A DNA stretch of 64,000 nucleotides from Rhizobium leguminosarum bv. viciae USDA 2370 (lineage in GTDB: Bacteria; Pseudomonadota; Alphaproteobacteria; Rhizobiales; Rhizobiaceae), in assembly GCF_002008365.1 (NCBI RefSeq), contig NZ_MRDL01000047.1:368379-432378 (forward strand). Direction: 5' to 3'. Below, piece by piece: positions 1 through 8,282 of the stretch. A program made the position numbers and the translations under genes. Each line of letters starts with the position of its first letter. Within the stretch, counting starts at the first letter, position 1. Below the pieces are notes generated by a model. It was not told the DNA's origin. It worked only from the letters and a program-made list of their open reading frames with translations, and did no database searches.

Positions 1-376
1 GCGCATCTGCGGAAAATTCGCGCTCGGCGGCGAACGCCAGCAGGGCCGGGATGATCACGGTCGTCGGATGGCCGCGCACGCTTGCATGCACGTCGTCATA
101 ATCGAGCACATGGCCGGCATGACCGTTGACGAGCGCCGCGACCAGCGGATCGGTTCGGCGCGAGCTGCCGAGCAGGATCGCTTCGCCCGCCAGATTGGCA
201 CCGACGGTATCTGCCAGAATGCCGGTCGTGCGGTCGCCGGCGCCTGCGATCGCACAGGCGAGAAAATCGATGATCGCCGTGCGCGCCGCGTCCAATGCCA
301 CGGGATCTTTCGATGGATCCGAGGAGATGATCGCCTGGGCAAATGCCGAAGTCAGGGGCGCGAATGTGCTCGTCAT
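1..376 (-). CDS. MmgE/PrpD family protein, N-terminal part (cut by window edge)
   Basis: Reading on the minus strand from an ATG at 376, the frame stays open to the window edge and encodes about 125 residues. The segment HAGHVLDYDDVHASVRGHP is the conserved start of the MmgE/PrpD fold (2-methylcitrate dehydratase, cis-aconitate decarboxylase and related enzymes), preceded by the usual helical N-terminus with DFLACAIAGAG. The gene starts 9 bases after the stop of the ABC ATPase gene and is in the same direction, so it is probably the last or a late gene of that import operon. This suggests that it processes the imported compound. The exact substrate cannot be read from this fragment. Family is fairly sure; function is inference. 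Confidence 0.85.
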   Translation of the reverse strand, partial: MTSTFAPLTSAFAQAIISSDPSKDPVALDAARTAIIDFLACAIAGAGDRTTGILADTVGANLAGEAILLGSSRRTDPLVAALVNGHAGHVLDYDDVHASVRGHPTTVIIPALLAFAAEREFSADA

Positions 377-385
377 GAAAAAATC

Positions 386-1171
386 CTAGATGCCTTCGCG
401 CACTGGCCCGCGCCCACTGGCGAGCCCGCCGACGAATTGGCGGATACGGGGATTGTCGAAGGTGTGGAAAATCTGTTCAGGCGAGCCTTGGTCGACGATG
501 CGGCCGTTCTCGGTAAAGACGACGATGTCGCTGATCTCCTCGGCGAACCGCATTTCGTGGGTCACAAGGATGCTGGTCATGCCGTCGCGGATGAGGTCGC
601 GGATCACCCACAGCACTTCGCCCACTGTCTCGGGGTCAAGCGCCGAGGTGACTTCGTCGAACAGCACCAGTTCCGGCTTCATCGCCAGCGCGCGGGCGAT
701 CGCGACGCGCTGCTGCTGACCACCGGAAAGCTGGCCGGGATAGGCGCCGGCTTTTTCCGAAAGCCTCACCTTGTCGAGCAGTTCGCGTGCGAGTTTTTCC
801 GCTTCGCGCCGCTCGACGCCGAGGATGCGGGTCGGGGCCAGCACGATATTGTCCAGCACGCTCAGGTGCGGAAAGAGATTGTACTGCTGGAAGACGATGC
901 CGATACGCTTGCGCAGCGCGATGCGTTCGCTCTCCTTGGCCAGTTGATCGACGCGGGTGCCGTCGACCGTGATGCGGCCGCGCTGCGGCGCCACCAATGC
1001 GTTGATGCAGCGCAGGATCGTCGACTTTCCCGAACCGGACGGGCCGATAATGGAAACCGCATTGCCCTTGTTGACGGTGAGGTCTATGCCCTTCAGCACC
1101 TCCGTCTGGCCGAAGGACAGGTGCACGTCTTCCAGTCGCACGATCGTTTCGTCGGTTTTTGCGTTCATCAT
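386..1171 (-). CDS. amino-acid-type ABC transporter ATP-binding protein
   Basis: A protein of 261 residues that powers import by ATP hydrolysis at the inner face of the cytoplasmic membrane. It has the full set of ABC motifs in order: Walker A GPSGSGKST near residue 43, Q-loop VFQQYNLFPH, signature LSGGQQQR, Walker B LVLFDEVTSALD, and the switch histidine in ILVTHEM. The sequence is of the GlnQ/HisP polar amino acid type and of normal length. It starts 8 bases after the inner permease gene and is followed by the MmgE/PrpD-type gene. Two adjacent ATG codons (1171 and 1168) could serve as start. The substrate is not identifiable from the sequence. Confidence 0.95.
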   Translation of the reverse strand: MMNAKTDETIVRLEDVHLSFGQTEVLKGIDLTVNKGNAVSIIGPSGSGKSTILRCINALVAPQRGRITVDGTRVDQLAKESERIALRKRIGIVFQQYNLFPHLSVLDNIVLAPTRILGVERREAEKLARELLDKVRLSEKAGAYPGQLSGGQQQRVAIARALAMKPELVLFDEVTSALDPETVGEVLWVIRDLIRDGMTSILVTHEMRFAEEISDIVVFTENGRIVDQGSPEQIFHTFDNPRIRQFVGGLASGRGPVREGI

Positions 1172-1179
1172 TCAAATCC

Positions 1180-1962
1180 TCAGGCCGTCTTGAAGCGCCG
1201 CTCGAGGCGTCGGGTCAGGCGGGCGATCGGGTAGCAAAGCGTGAAGAAGGCGGCCATCACCACGATATAGGCGATGATCGTGAAATCGAGGCGGCGCACG
1301 GATGTGCTGGCATCGGTTGCCGCATGCAATAGTTCGTGCACGCCAACCAGCGAGGCGAGCGACGTGCCCATGGTGATGGAGGCCAATATGTTCATCCATG
1401 GCGGCAGCGAGCGCCGCAGGCATTGCGGCAGTATGATCCAGCGCAGGGCCTGGCCGCGCGAAAAACCGAGCCCCTTTGCCGCTTCCCATTGCGTGGTCGG
1501 GATCGAAAGGATGGCGCCGCGGGTGATCTCGGCCACATAGGCGCTGGCCGGTATGGCAAGGCCGATCACCGCCTTCATCCAATCCGGGAAGGGCAGATAG
1601 TTGCCGGCCACCACGATTTCGAAGGGAAAGATGTAAGTCGTCGCGAAGATCAGCACGAGATGCGGGGCATTGCGGAAGACTTGCACATAGGCGACGACCG
1701 GGTAGCGCACCAGCTTGAAGGGAACCAGTTCCAGTATGCCGAACACCGCTCCGACGGTCGTTCCAAGCGTCATCGCGCACAGGCTGATGACGACGTTCAT
1801 CATGAAGCCCGAGCCGAGATAGGGAAGCCACGTCACCAGTTCGCGCCCCAGCGTCAGGTCGGCCAGCGACCAGAGGACGATAACAAGCGGGAGTGCCGTA
1901 AAGCCGATATTGCGCAGCAGGCGACCACTCCTGCGCTGCTCGGAAAGTACCGCAGTCGTCAT
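1180..1962 (-). CDS. amino-acid-type ABC transporter permease
   Basis: A membrane protein of 260 residues with several hydrophobic helices. The cytoplasmic EAA loop is visible as QWEAAKGLGFSRGQALRWIILPQCLRRSLP, the site that contacts the ATPase. It belongs to the HisM/GlnP-like family of polar amino acid permeases. I chose the ATG at 1962 because it overlaps the upstream permease stop codon (ATGA, 1959-1962), a sign of translational coupling; an in-frame start further upstream would lie inside the neighbour. It pairs with the next permease to form the heterodimeric channel. Confidence 0.93.
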   Translation of the reverse strand: MTTAVLSEQRRSGRLLRNIGFTALPLVIVLWSLADLTLGRELVTWLPYLGSGFMMNVVISLCAMTLGTTVGAVFGILELVPFKLVRYPVVAYVQVFRNAPHLVLIFATTYIFPFEIVVAGNYLPFPDWMKAVIGLAIPASAYVAEITRGAILSIPTTQWEAAKGLGFSRGQALRWIILPQCLRRSLPPWMNILASITMGTSLASLVGVHELLHAATDASTSVRRLDFTIIAYIVVMAAFFTLCYPIARLTRRLERRFKTA

Positions 1963-2705
1963 AGGCCATACCCCGGAATGGCGAGCTTGCGCTCCACCCA
2001 CAGGCCGATGCGGGCAACGGCAAGGTTGATGATGCTGAAGAACAGCAGGATGACGATCATCAGTGACACCACGTTGTCGCGCTGCGTCCAGACCATGATC
2101 GAGGCATAGGTAATCTCGCTGACTGCAATCGCATTACCCACCGTCGTCAACTTCACGAGATTGATGAGATTGTTGACGATCGCGGGCAGCGATGCCCTCA
2201 ATGCCAGGGGAACTTCGACGTAACGGAGGATCTGCAGCGTGCTGAAGCCGATGCCGCGCGCCGCTTCCACCGTGGCCGACGGCACCGCCTCGATACCTGC
2301 GCGGATCGCCTCGGCATGCAAGGCGGCGATGTGCAGTCCGACCACCGCCACCACCCAAAAGAAGGGTGTCAGCGGATTGTTCTGCGTCCCGCCGACCAGG
2401 TTCGATACGAATGTATTGAGAACGAGGAAGCTGAACATCAACTGTACCAGCGTCGGCGTGTTTCGGGTGATTTCCACGAAAGCGCGGACCGGCGTCGATA
2501 GCCAGGGCTTGCCGGATGTCAGGCAGGCGGCAAACAGCAGCCCGGCAATCAGGCTGACGGGAATCAAGAGGGCAATCAGAAAGAGCGTGGTGATGAAACC
2601 ATCACGCCATATCTGCGCCTCGTACCCCGTCGCCAGGAACTCGTAGTTAAGGCCAAGCCTGTTCGTCAGGTTGACGAACAGGCTGGTCATGCTGGTGTCC
2701 TGCAT
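1959..2705 (-). CDS. amino-acid-type ABC transporter permease
   Basis: A 248-residue inner-membrane permease, second half of the channel. The EAA loop reads ATVEAARGIGFSTLQILRYV and is followed by VPLALRASLPAIVNNLINLVK, typical of the HisM/GlnP family. The start at 2705 (MQDTSM) is 24 bases after the binding-protein stop; an internal ATG at 2690 is possible. The C-terminus overlaps the next permease start by 4 bases. Gene order (binding protein, permease, permease, ATPase) is the classical order for this importer class. Confidence 0.93.
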   Translation of the reverse strand: MQDTSMTSLFVNLTNRLGLNYEFLATGYEAQIWRDGFITTLFLIALLIPVSLIAGLLFAACLTSGKPWLSTPVRAFVEITRNTPTLVQLMFSFLVLNTFVSNLVGGTQNNPLTPFFWVVAVVGLHIAALHAEAIRAGIEAVPSATVEAARGIGFSTLQILRYVEVPLALRASLPAIVNNLINLVKLTTVGNAIAVSEITYASIMVWTQRDNVVSLMIVILLFFSIINLAVARIGLWVERKLAIPGYGL

Positions 2706-2729
2706 GTCGATCCGCCAGTGTAACCTGTC

Positions 2730-3560
2730 TTACTTGCCAGCCGACAGGGTCTTGCGCTCTTGTTCGAGATAGTCGGTATTGCGGAGCCGGTTCGCCTTCG
2801 CAAATTCCAGGAGCTTTTCTGACGTATGGAGCTGCCGGATCGACTTATCGAGTGCCTCGGCCGTCTCCTTTTCGCCTTTTCGCACCCAGATCACCGAGTC
2901 GGAAGGGAGCAGTTCGGTCGGGAAGAGAATAGTGTAGTCCTTCCACTCCTCTGGCCGGTCCTCCAGCAGAAGGCCGACGGTTGCGCCGACATGGACGGCG
3001 GCGACACAATTGCCGCCCTGCAGCGCCAGCAGCGATTCCGGCTGGCTCGGCAAGCCCTTTACCTCGGCGCCGTATTGTTCGATGAGCGGCTGCGTGAAGT
3101 TCGACCCTTGCGAAACGCAGACCGGCTTTCCCTTGAGATCTGCCCAGTCCTTCAGGCCGCTGTCCTTGCGTCCGACGGCAGCACCGCCGCTGCGATCATA
3201 CGGCGTCGCCACCCAATCAAGAACTTTGGCGCGGTCCTCGGTATATTGCATGTTCGCAATCAGGATATCGACCTTGCCCTGCTGGAGAAATTGCACCCGG
3301 TTCGGGGGCGTGACGGTGACTGTTTCCAGCTTGACGCCAAGATCGTCCGAGAGCGCTTTTGCAATATCGAGATTGTATCCCTTCTGCGTTTGCGATGTGG
3401 GATCGATATAGCCGAAGGGCGCCCCCGAGAGGATGACGCCAACGGTAAGGGTGCCGCGGGCTTTGATGCGGTCGAGCGTGGCATCCGCGGATGCCTGCGT
3501 TGCCGCCAGCAAGGCAATCGACATGGCGAGGAGCGCCTTCGGGAGAAATTTGCGTGACAT
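2730..3560 (-). CDS. ABC transporter periplasmic substrate-binding protein (SBP_bac_3 type)
   Basis: A 276-residue secreted receptor that captures the solute for the importer. Residues 1-25 form a signal peptide (basic start, hydrophobic core LLAMSIALLAAT, cleavage after ASA). The mature part begins with the family hallmark RIKARGTLTVGV and has GYNLDIAKALSDDLGV and the VDILIANMQYTEDRA stretch of polar amino acid binding proteins. A GGAG ribosome site lies just before the ATG. It is the first gene of the operon, and a 469-base gap upstream must hold the promoter. The ligand is not predictable; the motif that contacts the amino-acid carboxylate in arginine/glutamine receptors is not clearly intact. 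Confidence 0.93.
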   Translation of the reverse strand: MSRKFLPKALLAMSIALLAATQASADATLDRIKARGTLTVGVILSGAPFGYIDPTSQTQKGYNLDIAKALSDDLGVKLETVTVTPPNRVQFLQQGKVDILIANMQYTEDRAKVLDWVATPYDRSGGAAVGRKDSGLKDWADLKGKPVCVSQGSNFTQPLIEQYGAEVKGLPSQPESLLALQGGNCVAAVHVGATVGLLLEDRPEEWKDYTILFPTELLPSDSVIWVRKGEKETAEALDKSIRQLHTSEKLLEFAKANRLRNTDYLEQERKTLSAGK

Positions 3561-4029
3561 GTTTGAGCTCCGTCTTGGGAAGGTAGAAGGACCGGTTCAG
3601 GTCCCCGAGCAGTTGCAGCACTCTTTGGCTCGACTGCTATGGCGTGGATGTGCACCACTTTGAGGTGAAGCCGAAAAGGCTGGTGATGAGATGGACGTCG
3701 GCTTCCCGCGCAATATTGGTCATGCTTCTCCGCGCTGATAGAAAAGGACGCTGACCGCATCGCTTTCCTGCGCGAATCGGCAACTGGACGGCTTTGAAAG
3801 GCATAGGGAACCGATGAGAGAGAGAAGGAACGTTCTGTCTCAGAGAAAATCATCATTGTGATGGATTATGTAGATTTTATTTTCTGAAATTGGCGCGTTC
3901 GTTGAAAAATCTTGTGCACGAGAGGGTTGCTGATCGGCAACCTTCCCGCCCGGTAATGGCATCAAAAATCGGATTTTGCTCGGCCGAACTCCGGCCGTCT
4001 TGCGGCTAATCCCGACTGGGCAACCCGCT
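3561..4029. other. intergenic gap with no convincing gene
   Basis: This 469-base gap lies between the importer's first gene and the stop of the deacetylase gene, both on the minus strand. The part around 3850-3920 is AT-richer and is the likely place for the importer promoter. A hairpin with GGTTGC/GCAACC arms sits at 3925-3942; it lacks a T-run, so it is at best a weak terminator for the deacetylase gene. I see no start codon plus ribosome site with a believable protein. Confidence 0.5.
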
Positions 4030-4875
4030 TTAGCGGATCGTCACGAAATCGGCCGAGGCGAGGACGTTGTTCGGCGCCGGCGTCTTCTTGAATTTCAGCG
4101 TCACCACCTTGTAGCCTTCGGTTTCGAGTTTCGAGAGCAGGGTTGGTAGCATCGTCGCCGTGCGTTTGTGGATGTCATGCATCAGGATGATGCCGCGGCC
4201 GCGCTTGTGCAAGAGGTTCATTGTCCGCTGCGTTATGGAGACCGGCGTCGTGGTGAAGTAGTCCTTGCTGTCGATATCGACATCCATGACCACCATGTCG
4301 CGCATGGCGACCGCGGCGCGCAGCCTGTGGCTCTCGGCAAGATAAGGGAAGCGGAAGAAGGAGACATCGGTTCCGGTCGCCTTGGTCACCGCCAATTCGC
4401 CCTTGATCACCTCGGCCATCGCCGCGTCGAAACTCAGCGAAGCGAGGTTGGCGTGGTCATAAGTGTGGCTGCCGATCGTGTTGCCGTCCTGGGCGACCTT
4501 GCGGGCGAGCGCCGGATGCATCTCGGCCATCTCGCCGACCATCATGAAGGCGCCCTTGACGCCGAACTGGTCGAGGATTGCCAGCACCTTATCGGTCCGG
4601 CCGGGGATCGGGCCATCGTCGAAGCTGAGGATCACTTCCTTGTCCTGGAGCTTGAGATCGGCGAGCGAGGAGACCTCCAGCGTTCGTCCGGCCAGATGGT
4701 GCCAGCCGGTTAGGCGCGGCGTCGCATCGTCGCCGGCATAGGCAAGTTTCCGCTCTTCGGGCGCGATCACCGAGGAGGTCTTGATCGATGTGTCAGGAGC
4801 GGATTGTCTGGTGGTGCTGCAGGCGGAGAGGGCGGCCGTGAGGGCCATGCAGGACAGAACGAAAAGACGATACAT
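4030..4875 (-). CDS. polysaccharide deacetylase (NodB homology domain) lipoprotein
   Basis: A 281-residue predicted lipoprotein. The N-terminus has a lipobox, ALSAC, at residues 15-19, so the mature protein is probably anchored in the membrane facing the periplasm. The NodB-type carbohydrate esterase family 4 domain follows: VILSFDDGPI (catalytic aspartate and metal aspartate), TIGSHTYDHANL (metal histidines), RFPY, and near the end GIILMHDIHKRT. Family members remove acetyl groups from N-acetylglucosamine polymers such as peptidoglycan or chitin-like chains. It stands alone, with gaps on both sides. The real substrate is unknown; it is not nodB itself because no nod genes are near. Confidence 0.9.
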   Translation of the reverse strand: MYRLFVLSCMALTAALSACSTTRQSAPDTSIKTSSVIAPEERKLAYAGDDATPRLTGWHHLAGRTLEVSSLADLKLQDKEVILSFDDGPIPGRTDKVLAILDQFGVKGAFMMVGEMAEMHPALARKVAQDGNTIGSHTYDHANLASLSFDAAMAEVIKGELAVTKATGTDVSFFRFPYLAESHRLRAAVAMRDMVVMDVDIDSKDYFTTTPVSITQRTMNLLHKRGRGIILMHDIHKRTATMLPTLLSKLETEGYKVVTLKFKKTPAPNNVLASADFVTIR

Positions 4876-5003
4876 GGAAAGGGCTCAACAAATCGGTAAC
4901 GAATGTTGAGACAACCTTTCGGATTATGGTTAACGATCGGTTGATAATGGCCCAAATTGCGTTGATGCGCGGCACTTCGCCACGCATTCGATGAGACCTG
5001 TGG

Positions 5004-6887
5004 CTATCCCGCCATCGCTTCTTCGTATTCGGCCGACAGCATCAGCCAGTCTTCCTCGGCGGCAGCCAGTTTTGCAGCAGCTTCGCCGCGCTGTTTTGCC
5101 TTCTCGGCGGCTTTAGCGGGCGTCTTCTCGTAAAGGACCGGATCCGCAAGTTCCGCGTCAAGCGCCTGAATCTGTTTCTCCAGCTTCGCCGTCAAGGATT
5201 CGATTTCGTTGATCTTTTTCTTAAGTGGCGTCAGTGAGGCGCGACGTTCGGCATTGAGCTTGCGCTGGTCGGCCTTCGATGTCGCGTCTTCAGTTAGCTG
5301 CGGCTTTTCTTCTTTTTTTTTACCGGATGTGACGATGAGGTCGCGGTACTCGTCCATATCGCCTTCGAAGGTCGTCACCGTACCGCCATTGACCAGCCAC
5401 AGCCGATCGACCGTCGCCTCGATCAGATGGCGATCGTGCGAGATCAGGATGACGGCGCCTTCATAGTCGTTCAGCGCCTCGATCAGCGCGCGGCGGCTGT
5501 CGATGTCGAGGTGGTTGGTCGGCTCGTCGAGGATCAGCAGGTTCGGCGCATTGAAGGCGGCGAGCCCCATCAGCAGGCGGGCTTTTTCGCCGCCGGAAAG
5601 ATCCTTGGCGGCCGTCGCCATCTTTTCGGTCGCAAGCCCCATCTGGGCGACGCGGGCGCGCACCTTGGCTTCCGGCGCACCCGGCATCAGCCGGCGCACA
5701 TGCTCCACCGGCGATTGCTCGGGGATGAGGTCGTCGAGTTGGTGCTGCGCGAAGAAGCCGATCTTCAGGCTCGGCGCGATCTTCACTTCACCGCTCTCCG
5801 GCGCGAGCCGGCCGGAGATGAATTTGGCGAAGGTCGATTTGCCGTTGCCGTTCGAGCCGAGCAGGGCGATCCGGTCGTCATTGTCGATACGAAGATTGAG
5901 GTTCTTCAGGATCGGATTGCCGGGCTCATAGCCGACGGCGCCACTCTGGATCGCGACGATCGGCGAAGCCGGCTGCTTTTCCGGCTCGGGAAAAGTGATC
6001 GGCTGCACATGGTCCTCGATCACCGCAGCGACCGTTCCCATCCGCTCGAGCGCCTTGACACGCGATTGTGCCTGTCGGGCCTTGGAAGCCTTGGCCTTGA
6101 AGCGATCGATGAAGCCCTGCAGATGTTTGCGTGCCGCGTCGTTCTTGGCCTTGGCCTTCGTCTGCAATTCGTCGGCTTCCGCCTTCTGCCGCTCGAACTG
6201 GTCGTATCCGCCGCGATAGAAGGTAAGCTTCTTCTGGTCGAGATGGACGATCGCATTGACCGCATTGTTCAAGAGGTCGCGATCATGGCTGATGATGATG
6301 ACGGTGTGCGGATAGCGCCTGACATAGTCTTCCAGCCACAGCGTGCCTTCGAGGTCGAGATAGTTGGTCGGCTCGTCGAGCAGAAGCAGATCCGGCTCGG
6401 AAAACAGCACGGCGGCAAGGGCGACGCGCATGCGCCAGCCGCCGGAGAAGGAGGAGGCGGGGCGGGCTTGCGCTGCCTTGTCGAAGCCGAGGCCGGCAAG
6501 AATACTCGCCGCGCGCGCTTCGGCCGAATGCGCGTCGATATCGACAAGGCGCATCTGGATTTCGGCGATGCGGTGCGGGTCGGTCGCGGTTTCCGCCTCG
6601 GCAACGAGGGCGGTGCGTTCCTTGTCCGCGGCAAGCACGATCTCGATCAGAGCGTCCTCAGTCGCCGGTGCTTCCTGCGCCACCTGGCCGATGCGTGCGG
6701 CCTTCGGGATCGACACCGATCCGCTCTCCGAGCCGAGATCGCCGGTGATGACGCGAAAAAGCGTGGACTTGCCGGCGCCGTTGCGCCCGACGAGCCCTGC
6801 CTTCGTACCTGAAGGCAGCGAAACGCTGGCATTGTCGAGAAGCAGGCGCCCTGCGATGCGGGCGGAAATGTCGGTGAGCGTGATCAT
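5004..6887 (-). CDS. ABC-F family ATP-binding protein
   Basis: A 627-residue soluble protein with two ABC ATPase domains and no membrane segment. Domain 1 has Walker A GRNGAGKST, signature FSGGWRMR and Walker B LLLLDEPTNYLD; domain 2 has GSNGNGKST, signature LSGGEKARL and LLILDEPTNHLD. Between them lies the charged inter-domain linker (residues about 225-290), and a lysine-rich coiled tail follows. ABC-F proteins bind the ribosomal E site and relieve stalled translation. The closest type is Uup/YheS-like. The ATG at 6887 (MITLTD) was chosen because the protein starts there in this family; an in-frame upstream extension lacks conserved sequence. A short tandem repeat lies directly upstream. 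Confidence 0.93.
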   Translation of the reverse strand: MITLTDISARIAGRLLLDNASVSLPSGTKAGLVGRNGAGKSTLFRVITGDLGSESGSVSIPKAARIGQVAQEAPATEDALIEIVLAADKERTALVAEAETATDPHRIAEIQMRLVDIDAHSAEARAASILAGLGFDKAAQARPASSFSGGWRMRVALAAVLFSEPDLLLLDEPTNYLDLEGTLWLEDYVRRYPHTVIIISHDRDLLNNAVNAIVHLDQKKLTFYRGGYDQFERQKAEADELQTKAKAKNDAARKHLQGFIDRFKAKASKARQAQSRVKALERMGTVAAVIEDHVQPITFPEPEKQPASPIVAIQSGAVGYEPGNPILKNLNLRIDNDDRIALLGSNGNGKSTFAKFISGRLAPESGEVKIAPSLKIGFFAQHQLDDLIPEQSPVEHVRRLMPGAPEAKVRARVAQMGLATEKMATAAKDLSGGEKARLLMGLAAFNAPNLLILDEPTNHLDIDSRRALIEALNDYEGAVILISHDRHLIEATVDRLWLVNGGTVTTFEGDMDEYRDLIVTSGKKKEEKPQLTEDATSKADQRKLNAERRASLTPLKKKINEIESLTAKLEKQIQALDAELADPVLYEKTPAKAAEKAKQRGEAAAKLAAAEEDWLMLSAEYEEAMAG

Positions 6888-6920
6888 GGCCGGCGTTTTG
6901 GCCGAAAGCGCTCGCCAAGG

Positions 6921-7020
6921 CAAGAGCGCTTATCCCGCGCCAAGCTTGCTTGTGCGCTGACAAGCCTGCTTATCCCGGGGACAAGCCTGCTTGTCCCACC
7001 GCAAGCGCGCTCGTCCGCCG
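6921..7020. repeat. five tandem copies of a 20-bp unit
   Basis: Five consecutive units begin at 6921, 6941, 6961, 6982 and 7002, with lengths 20, 20, 21, 20 and about 19. The consensus is CAAGCctGCTTgTCCCnnng. Each unit is itself a partial dyad (CAAGC / GCTTG). Units 3-4 contain a perfect inverted repeat at 6978-6997 (GGGACAAGC, CT, GCTTGTCCC). The array fills the space between the GGDEF-like gene's stop and the start of the ABC-F gene, both on the minus strand, so it lies in the leader or promoter of the ABC-F gene. Confidence 0.85.
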
Positions 7021-7022
7021 CC

Positions 7023-8072
7023 TCAGCGGCCGAAAGTCTGCACCGGCAGTCGGGGGTTCGATTGCGCGGCGAGAAGCGCCACCCGGGCATTGGCCTGTAA
7101 CTGTCCTGGCGTTGCCGCATCTGTGCTGAGCGCCACGCCGATCGAGATGGTGAGCCTGCCGGGATCGGCCTTGTCGGATGTCGCAAAGACCAGATTGTCC
7201 TCGACGGAGGAGCGCAGGCGTTCAGCGATCGTCATTGCATCCTGCATGCCGACATTGGAAAACAAGAGGGCGAATTCGTCAGCCTCGGTGCGGGCAACGA
7301 AATCGTTCTTCTTGATCGACTTTTGGAGGAGGCCGGCGAGTTTCTTCAGGAGCTTGTTGCCTGCCTGGGTGCCGTATTTGTTGTTGAGATCGGTGAAATT
7401 GTCGATGTCGACCATGATCAGCGCGCTGCCGGCGGCACCTTCTTCCCGCTCGTAGAGGTCGGCGATCATCCGGTTCAGTGCGATGCGGTTCGGAAGCCCG
7501 GTAATCCTGTCGGCGATCGCGGCCGACTGCATAGCCGAAATACCGCGCTCCAGCGTTTCCAGCGTCTTGATATCGTCCTGCAGCTTCGCGCCGATTTCCA
7601 TCTCCGCTGCAAGAACGGTCGAAAGCGAAGCCGTGAGGTAGTCGACCTCGCCGAGGAAAGCGGCAAGGCTCTGGTCGTCATGGCCGGAAACGGATTTCAG
7701 GATCGTGCCGCAGGCGCGCGCAAAGGCGTTCTTGTGTTTCAGCCCTTCGGCAAGTCTTTCCGCCACGTCGCGCAACATCCGGCTCGCTTCGTTGCGTGAT
7801 GTCTCGCCCGCCAGCCCGCAATGGCTGACGAGGCGGTATTTCAGGCCGAGTTCGTCGAGCATCGGCTGCTGCGGCTGCGGCCCGAGTGCCGCGATATCCT
7901 GCGCAAGGCCGGCATTGAGCCCGATGATCGCCTCGTGAAAGAGTTCGTAATTACGCGGTAGTGCCGCGACGTTCAGGCGCGCCATGTGCTGGGCGATCTT
8001 CTGAATATCCGCCATCGGCGTCGGGCGCACAGCCTCGCGCGGCACCAGTGCGTTTGCGCTTGCATTCTGCAT
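7023..8072 (-). CDS. diguanylate cyclase-like protein with degenerate GGDEF motif
   Basis: About 349 residues from the ATG at 8072; a longer start at 8105 is possible. The C-terminal half is a GGDEF domain: ITGLPNRIALNRMI, then ALIMVDIDNFTDLNNKYGTQAGNKLLKKLA (metal-binding aspartate and substrate-binding DxxNDxxGH-like region), then the signature place at 7272-7286, which reads EADEF instead of GGDEF. No RxxD inhibitory site precedes it. The N-terminal 150 residues carry no domain I recognise. Active cyclases need the two glycines (the first can be S or A), so loss of catalysis is likely; it may bind GTP or c-di-GMP, or act by protein contact. No EAL domain is present. Confidence 0.85.
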   Translation of the reverse strand: MQNASANALVPREAVRPTPMADIQKIAQHMARLNVAALPRNYELFHEAIIGLNAGLAQDIAALGPQPQQPMLDELGLKYRLVSHCGLAGETSRNEASRMLRDVAERLAEGLKHKNAFARACGTILKSVSGHDDQSLAAFLGEVDYLTASLSTVLAAEMEIGAKLQDDIKTLETLERGISAMQSAAIADRITGLPNRIALNRMIADLYEREEGAAGSALIMVDIDNFTDLNNKYGTQAGNKLLKKLAGLLQKSIKKNDFVARTEADEFALLFSNVGMQDAMTIAERLRSSVEDNLVFATSDKADPGRLTISIGVALSTDAATPGQLQANARVALLAAQSNPRLPVQTFGR

Positions 8073-8212
8073 GACGATCCCTCGCGGCCCGGCCTCATCT
8101 CTCACATCCGCTATGCCCGCAAGCTTTTAAGAGAGGCTGAATTTTCAACGGCGAAGCCCTGGATTGGCGGCAGAACCGGCGAAGGCGGTTAATTCAGTCT
8201 TGATGGCCGGAA

Positions 8213-8255
8213 CATGATGCCGAAAAGTGTGAGCGGTTTTCCGGATGACATCATG
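8213..8255. repeat. rhizobial palindromic repeat (GCATGATG...CATCATGC type)
   Basis: A 43-base dyad with outer arms CATGATG and CATCATG and inner CCGAAAAGTG / GGTTTTCCGG halves. A near-identical module occurs at 50506-50549. It sits in the gap between the GGDEF-like gene's start and the DinB-family gene's stop, where it could end or process the transcript of the latter. Confidence 0.75.
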
Positions 8256-8282
8256 CTCTCACTCTTTAATTTGGAACGGGCC

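Noticed and set aside
4030..4875. Nodulation gene nodB
   Set aside because: Only the deacetylase domain is shared; it is a lipoprotein with no nod genes or nod box near.
6921..7020. CRISPR array
   Set aside because: Units are directly adjacent without spacers and no cas gene is near; it is a simple tandem repeat.
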